Under the pieces are notes generated by a model. That model made no database searches, had not been told where the DNA came from, and saw nothing but the letters and a program-made list of their open reading frames with translations. Below, piece by piece: positions 25,935-34,455 of a DNA stretch of 41,186 bases. Source of the stretch: Spirochaetota bacterium (lineage in GTDB: Bacteria > Spirochaetota > Spirochaetia > ARS1246); NCBI GenBank assembly GCA_024275515.1, contig JAJRYZ010000080.1, positions 1 through 41,186 on the forward strand, read 5' to 3'. The position numbers and the translations under genes were made by a program. Position 1 is the first letter of the stretch, and each line of letters begins with the position of its first letter.

Positions 25935-28748
25935 TCATTCCTCGGGACGCAGCATGATAAACTCGACCCGCCGGTTCTTCCACCGGATTTCCCGATCGTG
26001 AACGTCGACGATCGGGCGTGTCCCTCCGAACCACTCCGTCTCGATCATGTCGGGGTCCAGCCCCCGTTCGATCAACGCTCGTTTGACCGTTTCCGCCCGG
26101 CGTTCGGTCAGCGGAACCAGGATTTTCTCCTCCTTGGCGGCGGCTTCGGCGTCGCCGCGAAACACGTTGAGCGCGTGTCCTTCCAGGAGCAAACGATAGT
26201 CGGGGTATTTGTTGTAGATTTCGACGACACGGCCGATCGAATCGAGGTTTTCCTGCAACTGTTCGGCGCCGCGTGAATCGAGCTCGTGCTGATACGCGCC
26301 GAATATGATGTTCGGTACCATCAGGTAGAGCTTTCCCTCCCGGTTGACCACCAGGATGTCGATGGCGACGCGCCGCTCGAAGGTAGCGACGTTGCCGACC
26401 TCGTCGACCACGCGAACGCGTATGGTCATCTGTTCGGTGACCGGAACGTTCCGGACCTCCTCGCGATCATCCTTCCACACGATCTGGTCCTGCAGATCGC
26501 CGGTTCCGGTAAAGCTTCGGACGATACGACCGTCGGCGGTGAGGACGTCCATCGACCAGTCGGCGACCTCGTGCGCGTCGTCGATATGCAGCGTAATGTA
26601 GAGATCGCCCTCGATCGCGCCGTCGGTTCGTGCGAACGGATCGGCGGTCGCTTCGAGGTTTACCGCCGGTGGCGTAACGTCGACGAAGAACGGGGCGGTC
26701 TCGACAACGACGCTGTCGCCCTTCAGGTAGGTCACGCTCAGGCGTCCGCGGTAGAGTCCTTCGGAGGTTTTGACCTCGGGACCGGCGAATTGCATCGAGC
26801 CGTCCCACAGAAACTCGCGCGGAAGCGATTCGGCGCCCTCGACCGAACGAAGGACCTTGTCGAATCCGTCGACGAACTCCAGCCGCCACCGCTCCACCGT
26901 ATCGTAGAAGGCCGCGTCGACCGTGACGGGCAGCGAATCACTCTGCCCGTCTCCGTTCGGCGAGAATCCCTTGGGAGCGCTTATCGAAACACGCACCTTC
27001 CGCGTGTCCACGACAAAGAAACGGTCCTCGAGCGTTACCCTGTTACCCGCGCGATCCTCGTAGAGGCTCGAGACCGTGTAGGCGCCGTCGGGGATATAGA
27101 GACCCGACCCGGTAATGCCGCCCCAGGTGTACCGGAACGAACCGTCGATAAACTGGTACGCTCTCCCGAGCCCGCCGAGCGTCCCCACGTCCCGTCCGTT
27201 CGAATCGGTAAGCGTCAGCATACCGCGGACCGGTTCGCTCGAGGTGAACGTCGCGGTCAGCGTATCTTTGATCGAGTCGCCGTCGGGTGAAAAGTAGTCC
27301 TTGTCAAGATCGAACGTGACCGTCGGCGGGGTGGTATCCACGACGATCACCTCGGTCGGTATTTCGGTGGTGTTTCCCGCGCGATCGGTAAAAGCCGCGT
27401 CAAGATAGTAGACTCCGTCGGCGACCGGATTCCCCGCGAAATCGTTCCCGGCCCAGACGATGAGCGAAGTCGTTCGCGTAGAGTCGGTGCTCACCGCCGC
27501 TCTACCCGTAGAGTCGGTGATCGCGCCTCGCCAGGTGACGATCTCGCTCGACTTGAACCAGATTCGCGTTTCATCTTTCCTGCGATCCCCGTTGGGGGAA
27601 ATAACGTGCTCGCTCACCGAAACGTCGATCCGCGGTTTGGTGACGTCGAGAACGAACCGATCGGTCACGAACGGTTCGTTCCCGTTCCGATACCGCAATG
27701 TGTAGAGAACCCGATAGCCGCCGCCTCTCACGCGGCCGCCTGCGTCGTCGAGACCGTCGAAAACGATTTCGTCGGGGGGAGCGCCGTCGCCGCCGTAGGC
27801 CCGGACAACCGTTCCCTCGCCGTCGTCGACGAACACCGACCAGCGGAGAATACCTTCGGTAACCTCTTCGTCAAGCGCTACGGTAAGCTCGTCCTGCACA
27901 CCGTCGCCGTTCGGCGAAATGAACTCCCGGTCGAGAGCGATCGAGATCGGCGTTTCGATGGTGACCAGCTGAAACTCATCCGATTCGTAGGCGAAGCTGT
28001 TGCCGGCCCGATCGGTCGCGGTAATAAGGTAGCGGTGCGCGCCGTCGGGCGCCGGCGCCCCGGCGTCGTCGGTTCCGTCCCAGACGATCGTTTCGGGAGG
28101 TCCTCCGGTCCAGAGGTACGCTCTTATCGTGTCGGAGTCGCCGTCGACGATGCGTCCCCTCCACTCGTCTTCGGCGGTTCCGTCTCGCTGCTCGATCGTG
28201 TAGGTCTCCAGGTTCCCGTCACCGTTGGGAGAGAAGATCTTCGGTTCCTGGAGCGAGACCCGAACCGACGGGGGTGTCGTGTCGACGACGAAACCGTCGA
28301 GGCTCAAGGTAGTCCGCTTCTCGGAAGCGACGATCCACATCTCGACCCCGTATTCGCCGTCGGCGACGAGCGCTCCTTCCCCGTCGGTCCCGTCCCAGGC
28401 GAGCGACTTCTCCAGCGTAAACGCCTGATAACGACGAAACAGTCTGAGGAACCAGCCGATATCGGACTTTTCGCGTTCGACGATCTCGCGGACGACGTTC
28501 CCCGAATCGTCGAGAACGCGGATGCCGTACTCGGGGATGTAGCCTTCTTTGCTCTTCACGTAGACCGTCACCTTGAAATCGATGACGCCGGTCTCCTGAA
28601 CGGCGTCGCCGTTCGGCGAAATGTACTGAGTTCCGGAGGTGAGTATCTCCGCCTCGGGGACCTCCGCCGCTCCACCGGCAAAGGCCGAAGCGGCGGCCGT
28701 CGCGCAGAGGAGAACGATGAGGAGACGACGTTTAACGTTTCGACCCAT
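25935..28748 (-). CDS. Exported multi-Ig protein with SPNGD repeats and C-terminal OmpA domain
   Basis: The 937-residue precursor has a signal peptide (basic start, hydrophobic core, AFA/GG cleavage near 24). The body is built of about seven Ig/FlgD-like beta-sandwich units of 103-129 residues. Most units start with an SPNGD-type motif, at residues 44, 173, 278, 384, 487 (SPDGD) and 596; a seventh near 703 is degenerate. Units often end with WDGTDDAG, TDRAGN and VVDTTPP blocks. Residues about 808-935 are an OmpA-type peptidoglycan-binding domain (LLLEGHA, LTERRAETVKRALIERG, WKNRRVEF). It probably spans the periplasm while holding cell wall. The start is ATG 28748, with GGGAGGA 5 nt upstream; the frame's further upstream extension lies in deoB and is not coding. 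Confidence 0.9.
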   Translation of the reverse strand: MGRNVKRRLLIVLLCATAAASAFAGGAAEVPEAEILTSGTQYISPNGDAVQETGVIDFKVTVYVKSKEGYIPEYGIRVLDDSGNVVREIVEREKSDIGWFLRLFRRYQAFTLEKSLAWDGTDGEGALVADGEYGVEMWIVASEKRTTLSLDGFVVDTTPPSVRVSLQEPKIFSPNGDGNLETYTIEQRDGTAEDEWRGRIVDGDSDTIRAYLWTGGPPETIVWDGTDDAGAPAPDGAHRYLITATDRAGNSFAYESDEFQLVTIETPISIALDREFISPNGDGVQDELTVALDEEVTEGILRWSVFVDDGEGTVVRAYGGDGAPPDEIVFDGLDDAGGRVRGGGYRVLYTLRYRNGNEPFVTDRFVLDVTKPRIDVSVSEHVISPNGDRRKDETRIWFKSSEIVTWRGAITDSTGRAAVSTDSTRTTSLIVWAGNDFAGNPVADGVYYLDAAFTDRAGNTTEIPTEVIVVDTTPPTVTFDLDKDYFSPDGDSIKDTLTATFTSSEPVRGMLTLTDSNGRDVGTLGGLGRAYQFIDGSFRYTWGGITGSGLYIPDGAYTVSSLYEDRAGNRVTLEDRFFVVDTRKVRVSISAPKGFSPNGDGQSDSLPVTVDAAFYDTVERWRLEFVDGFDKVLRSVEGAESLPREFLWDGSMQFAGPEVKTSEGLYRGRLSVTYLKGDSVVVETAPFFVDVTPPAVNLEATADPFARTDGAIEGDLYITLHIDDAHEVADWSMDVLTADGRIVRSFTGTGDLQDQIVWKDDREEVRNVPVTEQMTIRVRVVDEVGNVATFERRVAIDILVVNREGKLYLMVPNIIFGAYQHELDSRGAEQLQENLDSIGRVVEIYNKYPDYRLLLEGHALNVFRGDAEAAAKEEKILVPLTERRAETVKRALIERGLDPDMIETEWFGGTRPIVDVHDREIRWKNRRVEFIMLRPEE

Positions 28749-28882
28749 GGAATCCTCCCGACGCACGCGATATGTATGCAGAAATATACACCAAATACAA
28801 CAACCGGACAGCGTCGAAGTTTCGTCGTCCGGCTGCGCGCGGCGCGAAAACCACGAGTCGCGCACCGGTCGCGACGTCCGCC

Positions 28883-30061
28883 TCAGCCGAAAAAGGATTC
28901 CCCGTGCGGCATACGCTCCGCTCCGAAGAGCGCACACATGGTCTGCGCGAGATCGGCGAAGCCTGAGCGAACGCCGAGCGAGACCGGCCGACGTCGGCGT
29001 TGCCGGTAGAGAACGGGAACATATTCGCGGGTGTGGTCGGTGCCTCTGAAGGTCGGATCGCACCCGTGGTCGGCGGTGACGACAAGAACGTCTCCGTCGT
29101 CGAGAAGATCGCAGAGAACGGGGATCGCACGGTCGATATTCGAAACCGCCTCCGCATAGCCGCCGACGTCCCTGCGATGGCCGTAAACCATGTCGGTATC
29201 GACGAGATTGACGAAAACGAATTGATCGGCCGCGCTTCCGGCCGCGAGAACTTCCCGGGTACGCTCCAGACAGGCACCGTTTCCGGCGTCGTGGTGACTT
29301 GCGGTGATGCCGCGTTCGGCGAAAATATCCCCGATCTTTCCGATTCCAACGGTTCGCACACCGACCGACGAAAGCCTGTCGAGCAGCGTCTCCCCGTCGG
29401 GGGCCATGCTGAAATCGCGCCGCCCGGCGGTTCTCGTGTACGACCCGTTTTCGCCCACGAACGGACGGGCGATGACCCTGCCGACGCGGTAAGCGTCGCA
29501 GAGCTCGCGCGCGATTTTGCACATCCGGTAGAGCTCGGATGGAGGAACGACCTCTTCGTGAGCGGCGATCTGAAAGACCGAGTCGCTCGACGTATAGACG
29601 ATCGGCTTGCCCGTGCGCACGTGTTCGTCGCCGAGCTCCTGAATAATGACCGTTCCCGACGCCGCGCGATTGCCGAGAATCTCTCGCCCCGTCTCACGTT
29701 CAAACGCCGAAATCAGCCGCTCCGGGAACGAAGGATACTCGGACGGAAAGGTTGTAAACGCTCTGTCGAGAACGATTCCCATCAGCTCCCAGTGCCCCGT
29801 CGTCGTGTCCTTTCCCGGAGAACGCTCGGCCATAACACCGAAGCTCGCCGCCGGATCATCAACCGCCTCGCACCCGGCGAGTCGGCGCCCGAGAAGCTCC
29901 GCCGCGTTGCCGAGTCCCATCGACCGAAGATTCGGCCAGAGAGGACGGTTCAGCGCCGCGCAAATGTGCCCGGCGGTATCGGCGCCTTCGTCTCCGTAAC
30001 TCGGCGCGTCGGGCAGCGCCCCCATTCCGAAGCTGTCGATCACGAGGACCGTCGCTCTCAC
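28883..30061 (-). CDS. deoB: Phosphopentomutase
   Basis: This 392-residue alkaline-phosphatase-superfamily enzyme interconverts ribose/deoxyribose 1-phosphate and 5-phosphate. Marks are VIDSFGMGALPDA (metal D9), GKDTTTGHWELMG with the phosphorylated threonine region, ASGTVIIQELG, YTSSDSVFQIAAHE, NLVDTDMVYGHRRD and TADHGCDPTF. The GTG start has GAGGAG upstream and begins 10 nt after the deoA stop, so deoA and deoB form an operon that carries pyrimidine nucleosides to pentose 5-phosphate. The 134-bp gap downstream leads to the separately promoted OmpA-like gene. Confidence 0.97.
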   Translation of the reverse strand: MRATVLVIDSFGMGALPDAPSYGDEGADTAGHICAALNRPLWPNLRSMGLGNAAELLGRRLAGCEAVDDPAASFGVMAERSPGKDTTTGHWELMGIVLDRAFTTFPSEYPSFPERLISAFERETGREILGNRAASGTVIIQELGDEHVRTGKPIVYTSSDSVFQIAAHEEVVPPSELYRMCKIARELCDAYRVGRVIARPFVGENGSYTRTAGRRDFSMAPDGETLLDRLSSVGVRTVGIGKIGDIFAERGITASHHDAGNGACLERTREVLAAGSAADQFVFVNLVDTDMVYGHRRDVGGYAEAVSNIDRAIPVLCDLLDDGDVLVVTADHGCDPTFRGTDHTREYVPVLYRQRRRRPVSLGVRSGFADLAQTMCALFGAERMPHGESFFG

Positions 30062-30071
30062 GCGGCACTCC

Positions 30072-31379
30072 TCACGGGGCGACCCGTTCGACGATGAGCG
30101 CCGGCGGATCGGGCGCCGAGTCGCCGATCACAAAGGCGCCGGCACAACGTTCGTTCGCCTCGCCGGCGGCACCCTCCTCGTTTATATGGAGCACCGCAAG
30201 CTCTTCGCCCGAGTCGACCGGATCGCCAAGACGCTTTTTCACGACGATTCCGACCGCCGGATCGATCGGATCGTCTTTGCGCGCCCGCCCCGCACCGAGT
30301 ATCTGCGCCGCGCTTCCGATCCTTTCGGCGTCGATCGCAACGACGAATCCCCCGGAACGAGAACGAACGCTCACGGTCCTCCTCGCCCGGGGAAGCAGGG
30401 CGACCTCGTCGACGACGCGGGGGTCTCCGTGTTGCGCTTCGATCATGGCGGCGAGCCGCGCGAGCGCCTCGCCCGAGTCGATCGCACGTCGCGCGGCCGC
30501 TTCGGCCGAATCGGCGTCAACGTACAGTCCCGCGATCACCAGAAGCTCGCGGGCGAGCGCCGTCGATACGTCGAGCAGATCGCCCGAGCACTCGCCCCGC
30601 AACACCGATATCGCCTCGGCGACGTCGAGCGCGTTCCCGACGCCGCTCCCGAGCGGTTGATTCATGTCGGTGACAAGCGCTACGGTCGTTCTGCCGGCCC
30701 GAGTGCCGATCGCGGTCATGAGATGTGCGATTCGCGTCGCTTCCTCGGTCGTTTTTATAAAGGCGCCGGAACCCCATTTCACATCGAGCACGATTCCCGA
30801 CGCGCCCGAGGCGAGCTTCTTGCTCATGATGCTCGACGCGATAAGAGGCGCCGAATCGACCGTCGCGGTGACGTCGCGGAGCGCGTAGAGTTTCTTGTCG
30901 GCGGGAACGAGGTTTCCGGTTTGCCCGACGATGCTCAGGCCGCATCGATTGACCGTGCGAACGAACTCCTCGGCGGACAGATCGACTCTCATCCCCGGAA
31001 TCGCTTCAAGCTTGTCGAGCGTGCCGCCGGTATGTCCGAGCCCTCGACCCGACATTTTGGCCATTCTACCGCCGCACGCGGCCACGACCGGGGCGACGAT
31101 AAGCGTCGTCGTGTCGGCCACGCCTCCGGTCGAGTGCTTGTCCACCGGCACCCCGTCGACGCCGCTCAGATCGATCCGGTCGCCCGAATCGGCCATCGCC
31201 AGCGTCAGCGCCGTCGTTTCGGCCTCGTCCATTCCCGCGAACCAGACGGCCATAAGAAGCGCAGAGATTTGATAGTCGGGGATCTCGCCGGAGACGTATC
31301 GCTCGACGACGAATCTGATCTCCTCGTCGGAGAGCCGGCGCCGACGTTTCTTTCTTTCGATGATGTCGCCGATTCGCAT
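30072..31379 (-). CDS. deoA: Pyrimidine-nucleoside / thymidine phosphorylase
   Basis: The 435-residue enzyme cleaves pyrimidine (deoxy)nucleosides with phosphate. Motifs include DKHSTGGVADTTTL, KMSGRGLGHTGGTLDKLE (the family signature), KLYALRDVTATVDS, SSIMSKKLASGA and DMNQPLGSGVGNALDV. ATVDS and NQPLG favour the broad-specificity Pdp type over E. coli-like DeoA. The ATG at 31379 gives the family start MRIGDIIERKK; 34 further codons upstream are arginine-rich and not homologous. A strong promoter (CTGACA-17-TATACT) ends 10 nt before this ATG, and no Shine-Dalgarno is visible. deoB follows after 10 nt. Confidence 0.96.
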   Translation of the reverse strand: MRIGDIIERKKRRRRLSDEEIRFVVERYVSGEIPDYQISALLMAVWFAGMDEAETTALTLAMADSGDRIDLSGVDGVPVDKHSTGGVADTTTLIVAPVVAACGGRMAKMSGRGLGHTGGTLDKLEAIPGMRVDLSAEEFVRTVNRCGLSIVGQTGNLVPADKKLYALRDVTATVDSAPLIASSIMSKKLASGASGIVLDVKWGSGAFIKTTEEATRIAHLMTAIGTRAGRTTVALVTDMNQPLGSGVGNALDVAEAISVLRGECSGDLLDVSTALARELLVIAGLYVDADSAEAAARRAIDSGEALARLAAMIEAQHGDPRVVDEVALLPRARRTVSVRSRSGGFVVAIDAERIGSAAQILGAGRARKDDPIDPAVGIVVKKRLGDPVDSGEELAVLHINEEGAAGEANERCAGAFVIGDSAPDPPALIVERVAP

Positions 31380-31389
31380 CGTATGTGAG

Positions 31390-31418
31390 AGTATACGGAG
31401 AAGTAGTTCCGATGTCAG
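31390..31418 (-). promoter_or_regulatory. deoAB promoter (leaderless-type)
   Basis: On the minus strand CTGACA (31418-31413), a 17-nt spacer and TATACT (31395-31390) each match consensus at five of six positions. Ten nt remain before the ATG, so the transcript should begin within about four bases of it. This is one of the best promoters in the window. Confidence 0.65.
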
Positions 31419-31520
31419 CGTGCGCCGGGCCGCGCTTCCGGCCGGCCGCCGACGCCGACGGCGTCGAGGCCTCGCACGCAAGAATCGAGACGGTCGGCGC
31501 TGCCACGAAAGAGGTGCAAA

Positions 31521-32636
31521 ATGAAACGAACAGTCCCGTGTCTGATACTACTCGCCGTGATGCTCACGATCCCCGCTTCCGCGGTGGATTTCGAGTTCGT
31601 GGGTGTTCGAACCTACACCGTCTTTGGGTTTCTTCCGGCGCCGTCGGGCGGCGACGCCCGGTTGCTGTTTGCCGGCGGCGGAGTCTCTTCGTGGCTTCCC
31701 GGTTCCATCGCGCTGGCCTTCGGCGGAGGGTATGAAACCGACGAGGTGTTCAGAAAGGGCGACGGCGCCGTGCTCGACGCGCCGTACGAGCCATCCGACG
31801 TCACGATAGACCGGTTCGAACTCTACGTCGAACCTGCGATCGAACAACGACTGTCCGCGACGATACCGCTCGAGCTTCGTCTGGGCATTCGCAGCTATTT
31901 CAGACGGAACCTTTCGGTCGACCGCGCGCTTTTCGCCGCCGGAGACGCGTTCCCCGACCGCGACGGCGCCTTGGTCAACAGTGCGCGCGTTGGAATAAAG
32001 TTCGAGGCGCTCGACGCTGCGCGGGGTCACCGTGACCGAAGCGGAATCGACGCGGGAATGATGATCGAATGGGCGCCTCCGTTTCTCGGAAACCGGATCT
32101 ACGGGGGCGCCGATTTCCTCAGGCTCAACGCGACCGGCATCGTCTACGTACCGCTCTTCGATGCGGCGCCGGCGCGCCCGCGCAATCTGTTCAACGTCTA
32201 CTTCGCCGGCCGACTCCTGGTCGACCTGCTGACGGGAAACACGGTCCCGTTCCATGAGCAGGCTCAGGTCGGTGGTTTTTCGCCCGACGAAGGATTGGGA
32301 GGAGTCGTGCGTGGATTCGAACCGAAATCGAAACCCGCGCTTTTCAAGGCGGTCGCCAACGTCGAACTCAGGCTCATCGGACCGGCCGTCGTGTTGCCGT
32401 CGATCCTTCCGGTCCTGTCGCTCTTTTTCGACGTGGGGACCTACGCGGGATTCGTCTCGGACGGGTACGGCGCTCCGTCAGGCGAAGCGGCGGCGATCGG
32501 GTCGACCGGCGCGACCGTCGGCCTCAGCGTGCTCGACACGACCGTGATCGGATTCACCGTCGCGGTACCGGTCGTCGGCGTGCGCGCCGATCGGGCGTCG
32601 ATGGGAACCTCGCTTGCCGTCGGGTTTCACTTCTGA
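31521..32636 (+). CDS. Outer-membrane beta-barrel, Omp85/BamA-like barrel without POTRA
   Basis: The 371-residue precursor has a clear signal peptide (MKRTVPCLILLAVMLTIPASA). The rest alternates amphipathic strands and ends GFHF, with the terminal aromatic residue typical of barrel proteins assembled by BAM. VRGF at 263-266 (in GGVVRGFEP) is the loop-6 hallmark of the Omp85 superfamily, followed by VANVELRLIG and LSLFFDVGTYAG, as in BamA/surface-antigen barrels. No POTRA repeats fit in the remaining length, so this looks like a barrel-only member. AAGAGG precedes the ATG. It ends 6 nt from the convergent murA gene. The Omp85 assignment is by motif; cargo or partner is unknown. Confidence 0.75.
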   Translation: MKRTVPCLILLAVMLTIPASAVDFEFVGVRTYTVFGFLPAPSGGDARLLFAGGGVSSWLPGSIALAFGGGYETDEVFRKGDGAVLDAPYEPSDVTIDRFELYVEPAIEQRLSATIPLELRLGIRSYFRRNLSVDRALFAAGDAFPDRDGALVNSARVGIKFEALDAARGHRDRSGIDAGMMIEWAPPFLGNRIYGGADFLRLNATGIVYVPLFDAAPARPRNLFNVYFAGRLLVDLLTGNTVPFHEQAQVGGFSPDEGLGGVVRGFEPKSKPALFKAVANVELRLIGPAVVLPSILPVLSLFFDVGTYAGFVSDGYGAPSGEAAAIGSTGATVGLSVLDTTVIGFTVAVPVVGVRADRASMGTSLAVGFHF

Positions 32637-32642
32637 TCGGTC

Positions 32643-33968
32643 TTAGCCGGCGGCGATTTCTTCGCGTATGCGCCCGCCGATCGAGGCGATTTTCTCGATG
32701 AAGTAGCTGTAACCGCGTTTGACGTTTTCGACTCCGCTTATCGTGCTCGTGCCCTCGGCGAGCAGCGCGGCCATGACGTAGGCGAATCCCGCCCGCAGGT
32801 CGGGTATCTCGACGTTTCTCGCGACCAGGCGCGAAGGGCCGCTGATTATGGCGCTGTGATCGAAATGAGTATTGAGAAACCGGCAGCTCTTGTTGCCGAG
32901 ACAGCTCGTATGCAGTTGGATACAAGCGCCCATCCGCTGTATGGCCTCGACGTACCCGAACCGGTGCTCGTAGACCGTCTCGTGAACGATCGAAACGCCG
33001 TCGGCCTGCGTGAGCAGCAGCGCGAACGGCGGCTGCCAGTCGGTCATAAAGCCCGGATGGACGTCGGTCTCGATAACGACGGGCTTCAAGCCGTTTTTTC
33101 GGTGAAAACGAATTCCGGCGGCGTCGATCTCGAACTCGCCGCCGGCCTTCCTCAGCATGTTCAGGAAGGTAATCAGGTGCTCCTGATCGGCGCCCCGGAC
33201 GTAGACGTCGCCGGCGGTGGCGACGGCGAGGGCGGCGAACGACGCGGCTTCGATCCTGTCGTTGATGACCGTATAAGAGCAGCCGCGGAACTCGTCGACG
33301 CCGTCGACGATCCACGTTCTGCACGCGTCCTGATATACGATCGCGCCCATCGACTGAAGAAACCCGACGAGGTTCTGGATCTCCGGTTCGATTGCGGCGT
33401 TTTCGATGACCGTTCTCCCCTTCGCGCCGACGGCGGCAAGCAGAAGCTGCTCGGTCGCGCCGACGCTGGGGTAGGCGAGCTCGACCTTGGCGCCGGCGAG
33501 CCTCGTTGCTGCGAAGTGGTAGGTATGATCTTCCTCTTCGACTTCGACGCCGAGATTCGACAACCCGTCGATATGATAGTCGATGGGACGCTTACCGAGG
33601 TTGCAGCCGCCGACCGTCTGCAGGTCGGCCGAGCCGAAACGTTGCAGGAGCGGCGCAACGAACAGCACGGAAGTACGCATAGCGCCTGAGTATTTGAACG
33701 GTATCCGGTGTTCGTTCATCCCGCTCGAATCGATTTCGACGCACGCGTGGTCGATCCACTCGACGACGCACCCGAGCGCTTCGCAGATATTGAGCGTCAA
33801 CTCGACGTCACGAATACGGGGGACATTGTGAAAACGGCATACGTCGTTCGAAAGCAACGAGGCGATGATCAGCTTCGTCGCCGCGTTCTTTGCGCCGGCG
33901 ACCTGCACCTCGCCGCTTAAGGGGGCGCCACCCTCGATTATGAAGCAGGAATTGTCGTGAGCCGTCAC
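32643..33968 (-). CDS. murA: UDP-N-acetylglucosamine 1-carboxyvinyltransferase
   Basis: MurA transfers enolpyruvate from PEP to UDP-GlcNAc, the first committed step of peptidoglycan synthesis. The 441 residues show GAKNAATK (K27, N28), the active-site loop GGCNLGKRPIDYH with cysteine C122 (the fosfomycin target in most bacteria), YPSVGATEQLLLAA and TDVHPGFMTDWQPPF. The GTG start has GGAGGG 5 nt upstream, one of the few good Shine-Dalgarno sequences for a first gene here. An AT-rich TATATATATAAA run immediately before it supplies a -10 region, although the -35 is unclear. Confidence 0.97.
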   Translation of the reverse strand: MTAHDNSCFIIEGGAPLSGEVQVAGAKNAATKLIIASLLSNDVCRFHNVPRIRDVELTLNICEALGCVVEWIDHACVEIDSSGMNEHRIPFKYSGAMRTSVLFVAPLLQRFGSADLQTVGGCNLGKRPIDYHIDGLSNLGVEVEEEDHTYHFAATRLAGAKVELAYPSVGATEQLLLAAVGAKGRTVIENAAIEPEIQNLVGFLQSMGAIVYQDACRTWIVDGVDEFRGCSYTVINDRIEAASFAALAVATAGDVYVRGADQEHLITFLNMLRKAGGEFEIDAAGIRFHRKNGLKPVVIETDVHPGFMTDWQPPFALLLTQADGVSIVHETVYEHRFGYVEAIQRMGACIQLHTSCLGNKSCRFLNTHFDHSAIISGPSRLVARNVEIPDLRAGFAYVMAALLAEGTSTISGVENVKRGYSYFIEKIASIGGRIREEIAAG

Positions 33969-34102
33969 GTGGTCCCTCCCCTTTTATATATATACTATCG
34001 GACGAATACTCTCCAGTGCGAAGTGCCGGCGACGCGTTTCGCCTTTGTGGAAACCAACGGGGTCGACGAGTCGGCGGGTCGACGGCGCGCTCACAGGCAT
34101 CG

Positions 34103-34127
34103 TCGCGGCGATTCGGCCGCGCCGCGA
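34103..34127. repeat. 8-bp inverted repeat
   Basis: TCGCGGCG (34103-34110) and CGCCGCGA (34120-34127) are exact complements around a 9-nt loop, directly abutting the first copy of the 16-bp direct repeat. Confidence 0.6.
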
Positions 34128-34204
34128 ATGCACGGAAGTGCGGGTCGCGTGACGGCGCTTTCGCCGCGGTGCGGTGCCGCCGGCAACGATGCACGGAAAT
34201 GCGG
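34128..34204. repeat. Direct repeat of 16 bp, two copies with one mismatch
   Basis: ATGCACGGAAGTGCGG (34128-34143) recurs as ATGCACGGAAATGCGG (34189-34204), start to start 61 bp apart. The first copy can fold as GCAC-GGAA-GTGC with a GNRA-type loop. Confidence 0.6.
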
Positions 34205-34271
34205 TTTTCACGTGATTTTTTTTTTAACTTCTTCCGCACGATTTCGATAATTGACGGTAGAGGGATTCGTT

Positions 34272-34445
34272 ATGCAGAAACAACAATTGCGCGAAAACGC
34301 CTGGTACAGCGCCTATCACGTCCCGTCGAATCGCATGCTCAACGTGAGACTCGTCGGGATTACCGAAAAGGGTATGCAGTTCGAGGATCGCGAACGACGG
34401 GTGTACAGCAACCGCGAGTTCTACTTCTGGAAAGCCACCGAATAG
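34272..34445 (+). CDS. Small conserved-looking protein of unknown function (57 aa)
   Basis: This 57-residue protein runs from MQKQQLRENAWYSAYH to REFYFWKATE. The start is ATG 34272 because GAGGG lies 7 nt upstream; an in-frame ATG at 34251 lacks a site. TTAACT and GATAAT about 16 nt apart upstream could be its promoter. The composition is basic and aromatic, with a strand-rich pattern (LNVRLVGITEKGMQFEDRERRVY) that suggests a small beta-barrel or SH3-like fold; that is inference. I do not recognise the family. It is convergent with the thymidine kinase-like gene, 10 nt apart. Confidence 0.65.
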   Translation: MQKQQLRENAWYSAYHVPSNRMLNVRLVGITEKGMQFEDRERRVYSNREFYFWKATE

Positions 34446-34455
34446 CGGCGCCGCG

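Larger units (their letters stand above)
33969..34271. other. Intergenic region with hairpins and a direct repeat
   Basis: This 303-bp stretch between murA and the small gene holds an AT-rich promoter region for murA near 33980-34005. A GC-rich inverted repeat lies at 34103-34127 and a hairpin CGGCG-CTTT-CGCCG at 34153-34166. There is a 16-bp direct repeat (34128-34143 and 34189-34204), then a T-run at 34215-34225. No gene is convincing. It could encode a structured RNA or be decayed sequence. Confidence 0.6.

Noticed and set aside
28749-29522. 258-codon N-terminal extension of the SPNGD/OmpA protein
   Set aside because: A clear signal peptide and ribosome binding site occur at 28748, and the extension lies within deoB in another frame.
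31380-31481. 34-codon upstream extension of deoA
   Set aside because: It consists mostly of arginine and alanine codons, and the promoter -10/-35 boxes lie inside it. The family start is at 31379.
34120-34145. Signal recognition particle RNA, because of the GGAA loop
   Set aside because: The conserved symmetric loop and flanking sequence of the SRP RNA hairpin are absent; only a 4-bp stem with a GGAA loop is present.
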